The notes: generated by a model not told the origin, from the letters alone. 64,000 nt of DNA from Candidatus Sulfidibacterium hydrothermale (GCF_020149915.1 NZ_CP083760.1:2170001-2234000); one strand, 5' to 3'. Positions 50,304 to 60,108 are shown, numbered from the stretch's first letter. Translations and numbers: made by a program.

Positions 50304-50504
50304 AAATCGCAACCATTAAATATCTCAAATGAGAATGGAAACCTATTTTGGTAACAACAGCTTAATGCTGTGCAACATAATTAGTCAATGAAACACCTGG
50401 CCAAATATCAGCATCATTTCACAGTCGAACAACGGCAAATAAATTAATGATCCCGATTACCGGTACCATCTCTGTGGCACTTTATCATCCGTTCATCATT
50501 CTTT

Positions 50505-51167
50505 TCATTTTTTCCCGGCAAAAACAACATTGTCCGGTTGTTTTGCAGGAGCAATGATCCGGACATCCTGAAAAACAGAACGGAAAGCCTTTTCAAAAGG
50601 CGCTTTTTGACTGCGGGCCCGGAAATCGTACAAAAGATAGTTGAACAAAACCTGCCCGCCGGGCGCCAAATACCGGTCAACCTGCTGTAAAAAAGCAGAT
50701 GCCAAAAACTTTTCCGGAATACGGTGATCCAGAAAAACATCCACCACAATAAGGTCAAAAACGGAAGAAGGATGGCGAGAAAGGAAATTGGCGGCATCAT
50801 CCACCACCAGTGTCAGGTTTTTTAAACGGTTGAGCCGGAAATATTTCCGCCCCAGTTCCACTATTTTTTCATCAATTTCCACACCGGTTATTGAGCAACG
50901 GCATTGCATTTCGTGTTGCAGGATCTGCGCCACACTTCCCGCGCCAAATCCCAGAATCAGCACATGACGAACCGATTCAAGGTCCGGTTTAAGTTCCTGA
51001 AAAGCCGATTGAAAAACGCGATGAAGACTGCCAAATGAGTAATTCACATGCGGAGCATTCAGCACCCATTGTCCTTTTTGCCGGATTACTTCCAGCTGAT
51101 TATACCGGGTTTGCACCTTTTCTGCAGGAAACCATTCCGGAAAAACTTTTCGCAAAAAAGAAAACAT
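50505..51167 (-). CDS. Spermidine-synthase-like methyltransferase
   Basis: This 220-residue protein starts at MFSFLRKVFPEW, one base after the upstream gene's stop. Motif I is HVLILGFGAGSVAQIL (near residue 75), then ITGVEIDEKIVELG and FDLIVVDVFLDHRIPEKF, which are the core of the spermidine synthase/SpeE-like class. Residues required for the aminopropyl transfer are not obvious, so a methyltransferase-like function is equally possible. An in-frame extension upstream overlaps the decarboxylase gene and is rejected. Confidence 0.83.
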   Translation of the reverse strand: MFSFLRKVFPEWFPAEKVQTRYNQLEVIRQKGQWVLNAPHVNYSFGSLHRVFQSAFQELKPDLESVRHVLILGFGAGSVAQILQHEMQCRCSITGVEIDEKIVELGRKYFRLNRLKNLTLVVDDAANFLSRHPSSVFDLIVVDVFLDHRIPEKFLASAFLQQVDRYLAPGGQVLFNYLLYDFRARSQKAPFEKAFRSVFQDVRIIAPAKQPDNVVFAGKK

Positions 51168-51168
51168 T

Positions 51169-51948
51169 TTACTTTCCTTTAAAAACCGGTTTCCGTTTTT
51201 CAAGAAAAGCCTTTTTCCCTTCTTCAAAATCGCGACTGAAATAAACGCGTTTGACCGCTTCGCGGTTTTCCTCATCCTGTGTCACCTGTTCCACAGTCCG
51301 GGTAGCCAGTTGACGAACTTGTTTTTTGATGAGTGAAATGGCCAGCGGAGCATTATTTAAAATTTTCGACGCCATGTTCAGGGTAAAGGTTTCGAGCTTC
51401 TCCGAAGCAACAAGATGATTTAATATTCCAAGATGAGCCGCTCTTTCGGCTGGCATCACATCGGCGGTAAAGAACAATTCCATGGCAATATTACTTCCCA
51501 CCCGCTGCAAGACACGGTTTACCTGGTTGGGATTGTACGGCGCACCAATTTTGGCCGGGGTAATGGCAAACGATGCCCGCGGACCGCCCACCAGGATGTC
51601 GCAGGCAAAAGCCAGTTCGCATCCTCCTCCCCAAACACTCCCGTCGATCATGGCAATAACCACCCCCGAAAAATTTTCAATGGCCGTAAGGATTTTTTCC
51701 AGGCTGTAAGCATACGGCACCGGATCTTTTCCGGGAGACGGAAGCTGGTCAATTCGTAAGCCGGCACACCACACTTTTGCCTGCGGGTTACTGCGCAAGA
51801 CCACTACGCCTGCCCTGTTTTTTTCGAAAGCATCAAATGCTTCCGTCATTTCATCAATCATTGTCAGGTTAAGCGAATTGCTCTTCGCATCGTTGTCAAG
51901 CCACAAAGTGCCCAGTCGCTCTTTCTGTTCGGTCTGAATAAACTGCAT
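51169..51948 (-). CDS. scpB: Methylmalonyl-CoA decarboxylase
   Basis: This 259-residue crotonase-family enzyme has VWCAGLRIDQLPSPGKDP (residues 54-71), IDGSVWGGGCELAFACDI (oxyanion-hole region near 103), FAITPAKIGAPYNPNQV and a C-terminal FLEKRKPVFKGK. These match E. coli ScpB (YgfG) closely in order and spacing. ScpB converts (R)-methylmalonyl-CoA to propionyl-CoA. The start MQFIQTEQKE is chosen; upstream codons lack homology. It precedes the spermidine-synthase-like gene without a gap. Confidence 0.87.
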   Translation of the reverse strand: MQFIQTEQKERLGTLWLDNDAKSNSLNLTMIDEMTEAFDAFEKNRAGVVVLRSNPQAKVWCAGLRIDQLPSPGKDPVPYAYSLEKILTAIENFSGVVIAMIDGSVWGGGCELAFACDILVGGPRASFAITPAKIGAPYNPNQVNRVLQRVGSNIAMELFFTADVMPAERAAHLGILNHLVASEKLETFTLNMASKILNNAPLAISLIKKQVRQLATRTVEQVTQDEENREAVKRVYFSRDFEEGKKAFLEKRKPVFKGK

Positions 51949-52133
51949 CGGCGAACTTTTTTGACAAATGTAAGACAATTTCGCTGTCCTTTTCCGGGAA
52001 AAGGAAGCCCGAATCCGGTCAAAAAAAATACCGTTTTCCATTTTTTATACAGTCTCCCCAAAATATTACCGGAGCGCAAGTCACAACCAACGGGGGAAAC
52101 CCTTACTTTTGCCTTTAAAATTTTATTTACATC

Positions 52134-53519
52134 ATGATTACCAGACAAAAAATCTTTTTGCTTTTTGCACTGTTCTTTTTGGGAACAGAAATACAAGCCC
52201 AGACTTTTCATTTGCGCGGAACCATTCCGGGCATGAGCAATTCGGATGTCTTTCTTCTGGAAGACTTCGCTGACTCGCAAAAAATGGTAGATACGGCCAA
52301 AACCGACATCTCCGGCACATTTGATTTTACTTTTAAAAAAGATATGCCGGTGGGGATGTACCGGATAATGACGCCTCTGGGACAAGTTTTCAACGTTATC
52401 TACAATCATGAAAACATTGCCTTTGAGGCTACCGGACTCCAGGGCAATGACCAGATCAAGGTAGAAAAATCAATTGAAAACCTTATCTATTACAAATATC
52501 TTCATGTAAAAAGCAAAGACGAACTCCGCATTAACATTCTGATGCCCGTTTTACAATACTACCCTCCTGCCGACACTTTTTATGCGGTCATCCGCCATCA
52601 GGTAGAAAAGCTGCAGGAAGAAACGGCACAGGTAACCCACACGCTGATTGCCCAAAATCCGGGAACCCTGGCCGCCCACTTTATTGCCATGGACCAACCG
52701 GTTTATCCGCCGGCCACTATTCCGGCAACGGCACAAGAACAGTGGATAAAAAAACACTATCTTGATCATGTGGATTTCAACGATACACTGCTGTTGCGCA
52801 CCCGCCTTTTCACAGCCAAACTGGTAGGTTATCTTTCGCTTTATCAAAAAGACGGAATGGACAAAAAAGCCATGGAAAAAGCTTTTACCGCTCCGGTAGA
52901 TACCCTGCTGAAAAAAGCCCGCGTCAACGAAAAAATGTATCTCTTCACATTGGGATACTTTTTAAAAGGATTTCAGAGTTTCGGATTCGAACACCTTTTA
53001 GAGCATATTGCCAAAACCCAAAACCTTTCAAGTCTTCCGGGAAACGATCCGGAGAAACTGGCATTGGAAAGTCAGTTGCAGATCATCCGGCGGCTGGCCA
53101 TCGGCAAAACCGCTCCGGATTTCAAAGCCAAAACACTGAAAGGAAAGAAAATACAGCTCAGCAAAATAAATGCCCAACATACCTTACTCGTTTTTTGGGC
53201 AAGCTGGTGCCCCCATTGTACAGCTACCCTGCCCAAACTGAAAAAATATTACGATCCGGCACATCCTGAAAAACTTCAGGTCATTGCCATTTCTGTGGAC
53301 AACGACCGCAAGTCGCTGGAAAAAGAAATAAAAAAAGAAGGTTATCTCTGGCCCAACATTGCCCGGTTAAAAGGATGGGATAGTCCGATTGCCCTGGAAT
53401 ACGGGATTTCTTCCACCCCGACTTTCATTTTGCTAGATAAAGACAAAAAAATTGTGGCCAAGCCGGGAAACCTGCACGAGCTGGAGCAGTTGCTGAACAC
53501 CATCGAAAAAAAGAAATAA
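52134..53519 (+). CDS. TlpA-family disulfide reductase with DUF4369 domain
   Basis: This 461-residue exported protein has a signal peptide (FLLFALFFLGTEIQAQ) and a DUF4369-like domain (FHLRGTIPGMSNSDVFLLED). A helical middle follows, then a C-terminal AhpC/TSA-type thioredoxin fold starting IGKTAPDFKAKTLKGKKIQL, with LLVFWASWCPHCTATLPKLK (redox pair CPHC) and ISSTPTFILLDKD. It acts in the periplasm in thiol reduction. A TACTTTTG -7-like element is at 52104-52111. It is divergent from scpB. Confidence 0.9.
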   Translation: MITRQKIFLLFALFFLGTEIQAQTFHLRGTIPGMSNSDVFLLEDFADSQKMVDTAKTDISGTFDFTFKKDMPVGMYRIMTPLGQVFNVIYNHENIAFEATGLQGNDQIKVEKSIENLIYYKYLHVKSKDELRINILMPVLQYYPPADTFYAVIRHQVEKLQEETAQVTHTLIAQNPGTLAAHFIAMDQPVYPPATIPATAQEQWIKKHYLDHVDFNDTLLLRTRLFTAKLVGYLSLYQKDGMDKKAMEKAFTAPVDTLLKKARVNEKMYLFTLGYFLKGFQSFGFEHLLEHIAKTQNLSSLPGNDPEKLALESQLQIIRRLAIGKTAPDFKAKTLKGKKIQLSKINAQHTLLVFWASWCPHCTATLPKLKKYYDPAHPEKLQVIAISVDNDRKSLEKEIKKEGYLWPNIARLKGWDSPIALEYGISSTPTFILLDKDKKIVAKPGNLHELEQLLNTIEKKK

Positions 53520-53635
53520 TCACCGTAAACCACTGCGATACAAAGCACTGCATTATTCAAGGCATTCATAATCATTGATCACCTAAGCGGCAAAGGATAA
53601 TTTTTACCTTTGCCGCAATAAATTTTGAAAAGATT

Positions 53636-54532
53636 TTGAGAAACAAAGAGCTTATTCGCGGAACAGCGGCCATTGGCTTTTCAGCCATTCTGTGGGGATT
53701 CGACGGCGTGGTACTCACCCCGCGCCTGCAAGGACTGGATGTGGGTTATGTGGTTTTTATGCTGCATGCCATTCCTTTTGTTCTCATGAATTTTTTCATG
53801 TTCAACGAATATAAGCAGCTTAAAAATTTCGTCCGGCAAGATTACATCACCTTTTCTCTCATTGCCCTGTTTGGTGGCGCCATCGGCACCATGGCCATTG
53901 TAAAAGCCCTTTTTCTGGTCAATTTTCAGGACTTATCGGTTGTTGTTTTACTGCAAAAGCTGCAACCCATTTTCGCCATCTCCCTGGCTTCTGTTTTGTT
54001 GAAAGAAAAGATCAAAAAAGATTTCGCCATCTGGGCTACCCTGGCCATCGTTGCCAGTTATTTCCTGACCTTTGGATGGCACCTACCCAACATGCATACC
54101 GACCGGAACACGATTTATGCGGCACTGTTGGCTATTCTTGCTGCGTTTTCTTTCGGGAGCTCAACGGTTTTTTCCAAAAAGATCCTTTTACATTTTGATT
54201 TTAAAACCGCCACCTTTTTCCGCTACGGATTTACAGCCCTGTTTATGCTGATATATGTCCTTGCTTTTGGAAAATATACCGAGCTCATGCATACCGACCG
54301 GATACACTGGATCTTTTTTGTATTGATCGGGTTAACCACCGGTTCCGGGGCTATTTTCATCTATTATTACGGCTTGCGCCGGGTAAAAGCCATTGTAGCG
54401 ACCATCAGCGAGCTGCTTTTTCCGGTTTCGGCCATCTTTTTTGATTATGTCATCAACGGCAGTCTGCTTTCGCCGGTACAATTTATTGCGGCAGCGGTTA
54501 TGGTATTCTCCATTATCAAACTGAGTACCTGA
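53636..54532 (+). CDS. EamA-family (DMT) transporter
   Basis: This 298-residue inner-membrane protein has ten hydrophobic segments in two EamA repeats (AAIGFSAILWGFDGVVLTP; LLAILAAFSFGSSTVFSKKI). The start appears to be TTG at 53636, since no suitably placed ATG exists. A TACCTTTG -7-like element lies at 53605-53612. It probably exports or imports a small metabolite; the substrate is not predictable. It ends IAAAVMVFSIIKLST. Confidence 0.85.
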   Translation: MRNKELIRGTAAIGFSAILWGFDGVVLTPRLQGLDVGYVVFMLHAIPFVLMNFFMFNEYKQLKNFVRQDYITFSLIALFGGAIGTMAIVKALFLVNFQDLSVVVLLQKLQPIFAISLASVLLKEKIKKDFAIWATLAIVASYFLTFGWHLPNMHTDRNTIYAALLAILAAFSFGSSTVFSKKILLHFDFKTATFFRYGFTALFMLIYVLAFGKYTELMHTDRIHWIFFVLIGLTTGSGAIFIYYYGLRRVKAIVATISELLFPVSAIFFDYVINGSLLSPVQFIAAAVMVFSIIKLST

Positions 54533-54642
54533 TGCCCCAAAACAGGTCATGCGGTAAGGTTTATTTTTTCTTAACACTTTTTGCCAGGCCGAAGACAAAA
54601 GTTTTTCTTATTTTTACCTAACTATTTTAAAACAGAAAGATC

Positions 54643-54888
54643 ATGATGGAAGACATAAAATTAATTTATACGGGTTCGCATGTAGAAGCCCTGTTTTTAC
54701 AGGAATTATTAAAAGAAAACGGCATCGGCTCCATGCTGAAAGATGTTCTCGAAGAGAGCGTCAGTGCCGGATGGGCACAAGGCTCTCCGGAAGATTCCAC
54801 CAAACTCTATGTGGAAACATTTAACTACGAAAAAGCCAAAAAACTGCTGGACGAATACTTTGCCACAAGAGATAAGAAAAAAAAGTAG
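54643..54888 (+). CDS. DUF2007 small protein
   Basis: This 81-residue protein matches DUF2007: IKLIYTGSHVEALFLQELLK, ENGIGSMLKDV and TKLYVETFNYEKAKKLLDEY, a ferredoxin-like alpha/beta fold resembling small regulatory domains. Two ATGs are available (54643 and 54646). The Lys-rich tail is normal. Function unknown. It lies between the transporter and the aminotransferase in the same direction. Confidence 0.85.
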   Translation: MMEDIKLIYTGSHVEALFLQELLKENGIGSMLKDVLEESVSAGWAQGSPEDSTKLYVETFNYEKAKKLLDEYFATRDKKKK

Positions 54889-54910
54889 CCGGCCCTAGCC
54901 TGCTTCCCTG

Positions 54911-55738
54911 ATGGAAACTGCATTACTGAATTATTTTATTGTAGATACACAACTCCGTTCTACGTGCGATTTTAATCCTTTTTTTCTCGAAAAGGGAAAG
55001 AGCATTTATGAAGTGCTGCGCGTAGAAAACGGGATTCCTGTGTTTCTGGCCGAACATATCGACCGTTTTTTCTCTTCGGCACAACTTGAACAGGTCAACA
55101 CCGGACTTACTCCGGACTTTATCCGAAAGGCCATCCGTTTACTGATTACCGAGAACCGGATGCAAACCGGTAACATTAAATTTTTATCCCATCAGAATGA
55201 TGCCGGCGACAACCGGTTCATGGCCTGGGTCATGCCTTTTTTTTATCCGTCTTCTGCTCAATACCGCGAAGGTGTAACCGTAGGCACCATGGCAGGGGAA
55301 CGGCACAACCCAAATGCCAAAAAAGCCCTGTATGCTCTCCGCCAAAAAGCAGACCGCATGATCAAAGAAAAAGGATGGTACGAAGTGGTTTATGTCAACC
55401 GGAAAAAGATAATCACCGAAGGAAGCCGTTCCAACATCTTTTTTATCAAACAAAACCAGCTGGTTACCCCGGAACTTTCGCTGGTCTTACCCGGCATTAC
55501 CCGTTCAAAGGTAATCATGCTGGCGCGCCAAAATAATATCGAACTGGACGAAAGAGAAATCCGGAGAGAAGAAACCGGGCATTTCGATGCCTGCTTTTTA
55601 ACCGGAACCAGCCCGAAAGTTTTGCCGGTACGTCGTTTTGATGACACCGCTTTCGACGTATCTCATCCGGTTATACAATACATCATGAAAGCTTACGACC
55701 GTTGTGTGGAAGAAGACATCCGGAAATTCCGGTGGTAA
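54911..55738 (+). CDS. Class IV aminotransferase (PabC/IlvE-like)
   Basis: This 275-residue PLP enzyme of fold type IV has GKSIYEVLRVENGIPVFLAE near residue 29, the cofactor Lys in NPNAKKALYALRQKADRM (near 140), VNRKKIITEGSRSNIFFIK (near 165), LPGITRSKVI and CFLTGTSPKVLPV. Members are branched-chain aminotransferases, D-amino-acid aminotransferases or aminodeoxychorismate lyases. The TGTSPKVLPV end is common in branched-chain-like or ADC-lyase-like forms, but the substrate is left open. Confidence 0.88.
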   Translation: METALLNYFIVDTQLRSTCDFNPFFLEKGKSIYEVLRVENGIPVFLAEHIDRFFSSAQLEQVNTGLTPDFIRKAIRLLITENRMQTGNIKFLSHQNDAGDNRFMAWVMPFFYPSSAQYREGVTVGTMAGERHNPNAKKALYALRQKADRMIKEKGWYEVVYVNRKKIITEGSRSNIFFIKQNQLVTPELSLVLPGITRSKVIMLARQNNIELDEREIRREETGHFDACFLTGTSPKVLPVRRFDDTAFDVSHPVIQYIMKAYDRCVEEDIRKFRW

Positions 55739-55780
55739 GGGAAAAAAGATAATTTGTATTTTTACTGAAAATTTCGGTTT

Positions 55781-56623
55781 ATGGGGATACAAAAGGGACG
55801 ATTTTATTTTTTTGGGTTAATTTTGATCTGGCTTCCCGTACTTTTGTACGGTCAAAAAAAGGTACCTTCCTCCTACTGTTTACATCCCGTTGAGAAACAA
55901 CTGGCTGACAGCATAAATCACATCAGGAAAATCCACGGAAAAAAAGCCCTTCCCTTATCGGTTTCTCTCTGTTATGTAGCCCGCACGCATGTAAACGATT
56001 TGCTCAAACACCATCCGGACACAAGCATTTGCAATTTGTCAAGCTGGTCAAACAAGGGGCACTGGAAACCTTGCTGCTACAACCGCTATGTCACCAACCA
56101 CGAATGTATGTGGCGAAAGCCCAAAGAGCTGACCAGCTATCCGTACCGCGGTTATGAAATGGCAGCTTATTCGCAGGATACCATGAACATCGACAGTATT
56201 ATTGCCATGTGGGAAGTCAGTCCCGAAGCGCTTTCCATGATCCTGACCAACGGCATTTGGGAAAAGAAATCATGGGCCTGTATGGGAATTGGGGTAAACA
56301 GTCATTATATTTCTGTATGGTTTGGCCAGCGAGCCGACCGGGCCGGAAAACCAAAAATGTGTCACAAATCATCAAAAAACAATAAAGAGAATCAAGCAAT
56401 AACCCACGGATACTATCTGATTTACGGCAGTTTTCCTAATCAAGCATCAGCTACCAGGGCTTTAAAACAAATAAAAGCAAAAGGATTCAAAAAAGCCGGG
56501 ATCCTGAAAAGCAAAAAACATATCCGGGTTTATCTTTACCATTCTTCCAACTTTCAGTTTATTAAAAAAGAACGGCAAAAATGGAAGAAAAAATATCCCG
56601 GATTATGGATTCTGCAGGAGTAA
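55781..56623 (+). CDS. Secreted CAP-domain protein with SPOR domain
   Basis: This 280-residue protein has an N-terminal signal (FFGLILIWLPVLLYGQ). A CAP/SCP-like domain follows (INHIRKIHGKKALPLSVSLC, ARTHVNDLLKHHPD, YEMAAYSQDTMNIDSIIAMW, ACMGIGVNSHYISVWFGQ), with several Cys residues that may form disulfides. A C-terminal SPOR domain follows (GYYLIYGSFPNQASATRALK, HIRVYLYHSSN), which binds denuded peptidoglycan. It is probably a periplasmic, cell-wall-associated protein. Catalysis by the CAP domain is unproven. Confidence 0.82.
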   Translation: MGIQKGRFYFFGLILIWLPVLLYGQKKVPSSYCLHPVEKQLADSINHIRKIHGKKALPLSVSLCYVARTHVNDLLKHHPDTSICNLSSWSNKGHWKPCCYNRYVTNHECMWRKPKELTSYPYRGYEMAAYSQDTMNIDSIIAMWEVSPEALSMILTNGIWEKKSWACMGIGVNSHYISVWFGQRADRAGKPKMCHKSSKNNKENQAITHGYYLIYGSFPNQASATRALKQIKAKGFKKAGILKSKKHIRVYLYHSSNFQFIKKERQKWKKKYPGLWILQE

Positions 56624-56662
56624 TTTTTTATTCCCCCGTAATGTTTAAGGCAATACAGAACT

Positions 56663-57844
56663 ATGGCAAGAAAGTTTATTTTAGAGCAGGTAACCGGGAA
56701 AAAAAGCGAAAAGGAATTTCTTGATTTCCCGGCCAGGCTGTATAAAGAGGAGAAGAACTGGATTCGTCCGCTGGACAACGAAGTGAAAAAGATTTTTGAC
56801 CCAAAACAAAATAAACTTTTCCGCACCGGTGATGCCATCCGATGGTTACTCAAAAACGAAAAAGGAAAAACCATAGGCCGCATGGCCGCTTTTTACGATA
56901 AAAAAACAGCCAAAAAATACGAACAACCTACCGGCGGGATTGGTTTTTTTGATTGTATCAATAACCAGGAAGCCGCCAACACCCTTTTTGATTCCGGTAA
57001 AAAATGGCTTGAAAGCAAGGGCATGGAAGCCATGGACGGCCCCGTCAATTTTGGCGATCGCGACAACTTCTGGGGCTGCCTGAAAGAAGGATTCTACGAA
57101 AACACTTTCAATATGCCCTACAACTTTCCGTACTACAATCAACTCTTTGAAAACTACGGATTTAAAAACTATTTCAATCAATATGTTTACTATAAAAGCG
57201 TAGCGGACGGGGCCACAGACATTGCCCATCAAAAAGCGGAACGGATCATGAAAAATCCCGATTACCGCTTTGACACTTTCCGGTGGAAACGCTTTGAACA
57301 TTATGCCGAAGATTTTCTCTCCATATACAACAAGGCATGGGCCCGTTTTCCGGGAGTTCCCAAAATGCGTCTTCCGCAAGCCAAAGCCCTGCTTTATTCG
57401 CTCAAGCCAGTCATTGATGAACGGGCTGTGATCTTCGGCTACTACAAAAACGAACCCATCGCTTTCTTTATCATGATTCCTGACATCAACCAGGTTATCC
57501 GGAAATTCAACGGAAAGCTGAACCTGATCAACAAAATTCGCCTGTACCTGGCATTAAAAGTCTTTCATAAACCCAACCGCCTGCTGGGACTTATTTTTGG
57601 TGTCACCCCGGAGCAACAAGGAAAAGGAGTAGAATCTGCCCTGATCTACCGTTTTGAAGAAGAGACTAAAAAGCCGGGATTTCCTTACGTTCATCTCGAG
57701 ATGAACTGGATTGGTGATTTTAATCCATCCATGATAAAAATGGTTGAACGTTATGTAGGCGGACAGGTTTACAAAACCTACGTTACTTACCGGTATCTTT
57801 TCGATCGGAACAAAGAATTTAAACGGGCTCCCAAAGTGGGATAA
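56663..57844 (+). CDS. GNAT-like acetyltransferase family protein
   Basis: This 393-residue cytoplasmic protein is conserved in style with Bacteroidota proteins annotated as N-acetyltransferases. Landmarks are FLDFPARLYKEEKNWIRPLD, GRMAAFYDKKTAKKY, GPVNFGDRDNFWGCLKEGF and, in the C-terminal GNAT-like half, GVTPEQQGKGVESALIYRFE (acetyl-CoA-binding-like Q-x-x-G-x-G) and HLEMNWIGDFNPSMIKMVER. The substrate is unknown. It precedes the aconitase-family gene by 100 bp but probably has its own transcript. Confidence 0.75.
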   Translation: MARKFILEQVTGKKSEKEFLDFPARLYKEEKNWIRPLDNEVKKIFDPKQNKLFRTGDAIRWLLKNEKGKTIGRMAAFYDKKTAKKYEQPTGGIGFFDCINNQEAANTLFDSGKKWLESKGMEAMDGPVNFGDRDNFWGCLKEGFYENTFNMPYNFPYYNQLFENYGFKNYFNQYVYYKSVADGATDIAHQKAERIMKNPDYRFDTFRWKRFEHYAEDFLSIYNKAWARFPGVPKMRLPQAKALLYSLKPVIDERAVIFGYYKNEPIAFFIMIPDINQVIRKFNGKLNLINKIRLYLALKVFHKPNRLLGLIFGVTPEQQGKGVESALIYRFEEETKKPGFPYVHLEMNWIGDFNPSMIKMVERYVGGQVYKTYVTYRYLFDRNKEFKRAPKVG

Positions 57845-57889
57845 ACGCTTTTTTTCTAACAAAATTTCCTCCTTCTGTTAAATGAAATA

Positions 57890-57922
57890 TTGAAGATCGC
57901 CCCGTTTTTTCTTTTATTTTTG
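57890..57922 (+). promoter_or_regulatory. Promoter of the aconitase-family gene
   Basis: TTG (57890-57892), 22 bases, then TATTTTTG (57915-57922), 23 bp before the ATG at 57945. The -7 element fits the consensus well; the spacing is longer than ideal. Confidence 0.5.
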
Positions 57923-57944
57923 TCTTTTGTAAAATGATAGAAAC

Positions 57945-59750
57945 ATGACCATTATAGAAAAAATTATTGCAGCGCATTCCGTACAGGAAAAAGTAAAACC
58001 CGGTGATATTGTAGACATTGAAATTGATGCCCGGGTAGCCCGCGATTTTGGCGGTCCTAACGTGGTAAAAAACATTGAAACGTTTGGGCTGACCGTGGAT
58101 GATCCGTCCAAAACCTTTTTCACTTTTGACACCAACCCTACGGGAAGCGACCAAAAGTATGCTGCCAACCAACAGGTCGTTCGTGTTTTTGCCCGGAAAC
58201 ACGGCATCAAAGTTTTTGATATAAACAATGGTATTGGTACCCACACGCTCATTCGTGAAGGATTGGCATGGCCCGGTTCCACGGCAGTAACGACCGATTC
58301 GCACGCCAATATTCTTGGAGCCATCGGCGCATTTGGACAGGGAATGGGCGATAAAGACATTGCCGCAGCATTTCATCGCGGAAAAGTATGGTTCAAGGTT
58401 CCGCCCACTGTAAAACTAAACCTGACCGGACAACTTCCGGAAAAAGTAACCGCTAAAGACATTGTTTTAAACCTGTTACATGAATTCGGAGCCAACAAGC
58501 TGCTGGGTATGGCCGTGGAATTTTATGGTGATGCCGTAGACCGTTTAACATTAGACCAACGAATTACCATTGCTTCCATGGGAACCGAAATGGGAGTGAT
58601 CATCCTGCTGTTCCCGCCTAACCGCGAAGTCATGGACTACTGCGAACAAGCTACCGGAAGAAAATTAAAACCGGTTTTGGCAGACAGTGATGCCCAATAT
58701 ATAAAAGAATATACCGTCGATGTAAGCCGTTTTGTTCCTATGGTCAGCCGTCCGGGAAAACCCCACAACACGGTGGATATCAATACCGAAAAACGGGTAA
58801 AAATTGACTCCGCCTTTGTGGGCAGCTGTACCAACGGCCGCATGGAAGACATGCGCACCGTAGCACGGATTCTGAAAGGAAGAAAAGTAGCGCCGGGCGT
58901 TGTTCTGAAAATTGTTCCGGCAACCGATAAGATCTGGCGGCAATGCCTTGACGAAGGACTGCTTACCATCTTCAAAGATGCCGGAGCACTGGTTTCCAAT
59001 GCCGGATGTGCCGGATGTGCCGCAGGACAGGTAGGACAAAACGGACCAGGAGAAGTAACCATCAGCACCGGAAACCGGAATTTCCCCGGGAAACAGGGAA
59101 AAGGACTGGTTTACCTTGCTTCACCGGCATCCGTAGCGGCATCGGCAGTAGCCGGATACATCACCACCGAAGATGACATCCCGGAAAGGCCGGCCCATTT
59201 TGATTACGAAAATTCGGAAATCGATTATAAACCGGCTGCCCATTATGAGCACGAACCGGTGGAAAAACCGGTAATTGTAAAAGGCCGTGTATGGCTCATC
59301 CGGAAAGATGATATTGACACGGATATGATTTTCCATAACCGTTATCTGCAGATCACAGACCCGGAAAAAATGGGACAGTACATTTTTGACAATCTGGAAG
59401 GTTATGAAGATTTTGCAAAAAAAGTACAACCGGGAGACATTGTGGTAACCGGGAAGAATTTCGGTGCAGGAAGTTCGCGCCAGCAGGCGGTGGACGGTTT
59501 TAAAACCCTTGGGGTACAGGCTATCCTTGCCGAATCGTTTGGTGCCATTTACGAAAGAAATGCCATTAATGCTGCACTGCCGGTACTTACTTACGAGTCG
59601 CTGGACGCTTTGGAGCTAAAAGACGGTGATGTGATTACCGTGAACTTTGAAACGGGAGAAGTAACTTCTGAAAGAACCGGGAAAACAGTCCGGATTACCC
59701 CTTTCTCACAGGTACAGATGGAAATTTACAAGAATGACGGATTGTTTTAA
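57945..59750 (+). CDS. Single-chain aconitase/isopropylmalate isomerase-family hydro-lyase
   Basis: This 601-residue protein joins a LeuC-like large domain and a LeuD-like swivel domain. The large domain shows TDSHANILGAIGAFGQGMGD, DSAFVGSCTNGRMEDMRTVA (first cluster Cys) and NAGCAGCAAGQVG (other two Cys). The swivel domain (from about residue 440) shows DDIDTDMIFHNRYLQITDP and GKNFGAGSSRQQAVDGF. This size and fusion are known in aconitase X-unrelated bacterial hydro-lyases such as mitochondrial-like or homoaconitase-type forms. The substrate could be citrate/isocitrate or a related acid and cannot be fixed here. Confidence 0.88.
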   Translation: MTIIEKIIAAHSVQEKVKPGDIVDIEIDARVARDFGGPNVVKNIETFGLTVDDPSKTFFTFDTNPTGSDQKYAANQQVVRVFARKHGIKVFDINNGIGTHTLIREGLAWPGSTAVTTDSHANILGAIGAFGQGMGDKDIAAAFHRGKVWFKVPPTVKLNLTGQLPEKVTAKDIVLNLLHEFGANKLLGMAVEFYGDAVDRLTLDQRITIASMGTEMGVIILLFPPNREVMDYCEQATGRKLKPVLADSDAQYIKEYTVDVSRFVPMVSRPGKPHNTVDINTEKRVKIDSAFVGSCTNGRMEDMRTVARILKGRKVAPGVVLKIVPATDKIWRQCLDEGLLTIFKDAGALVSNAGCAGCAAGQVGQNGPGEVTISTGNRNFPGKQGKGLVYLASPASVAASAVAGYITTEDDIPERPAHFDYENSEIDYKPAAHYEHEPVEKPVIVKGRVWLIRKDDIDTDMIFHNRYLQITDPEKMGQYIFDNLEGYEDFAKKVQPGDIVVTGKNFGAGSSRQQAVDGFKTLGVQAILAESFGAIYERNAINAALPVLTYESLDALELKDGDVITVNFETGEVTSERTGKTVRITPFSQVQMEIYKNDGLF

Positions 59751-59770
59751 AACCGGTTTCACTATTTTTG
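59742..59770 (+). promoter_or_regulatory. Promoter of the DUF1858 gene
   Basis: TTG (59742-59744), 18 bases, then TATTTTTG (59763-59770). It overlaps the end of the preceding coding region and lies 17 bp before the ATG at 59787. Confidence 0.6.
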
Positions 59771-59786
59771 CAAAAAATAAATCATC

Positions 59787-60053
59787 ATGGCTAAACCGGA
59801 AATCACCAAAGACATCTTAATCGAAGAACTGGTCAATCATTATCCTTTTTCGGTACGTTATCTGATGGAAAAAGGCATCCGTTGCATCATGTGCGGCGAA
59901 CCCATCTGGGGGACGCTGGAAGAAGCAGCCCAGGAAAAAGGGTTTTCTGATGCCGATATTGAAGGATTTGTAACCGAAATGAAAGAATTGGCCACCAAAG
60001 AAACCGGCGATACAACACCGGAAAAAAAGATTGATGTCAAAAAGATGGAATAA
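59787..60053 (+). CDS. DUF1858 domain protein
   Basis: This 88-residue protein has the DUF1858 signature: ITKDILIEELVNHYPFSVRY, LMEKGIRCIMCGEPIWGTLE and AAQEKGFSDADIEGFV. The paired Cys residues (CIMCG) suggest metal or Fe-S association, as in hybrid-cluster-linked homologues. It is cytoplasmic; its precise role is unknown. It lies downstream of the aconitase-family gene, itself an Fe-S enzyme, but has its own promoter. Confidence 0.87.
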   Translation: MAKPEITKDILIEELVNHYPFSVRYLMEKGIRCIMCGEPIWGTLEEAAQEKGFSDADIEGFVTEMKELATKETGDTTPEKKIDVKKME

Positions 60054-60074
60054 TTTTCTTTCCAGAACAAAACA

Positions 60075-60108
60075 AAAAAGGTTGGAGAAATTTCTCCAAC
60101 TTTTTTTT
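60075..60108. terminator. Bidirectional terminator
   Basis: Perfect arms GTTGGAGAAA / TTTCTCCAAC (60081-60100) have A-runs on the left and eight T residues on the right. It serves the convergent DUF1858 gene and 5'-nucleotidase gene. Confidence 0.93.
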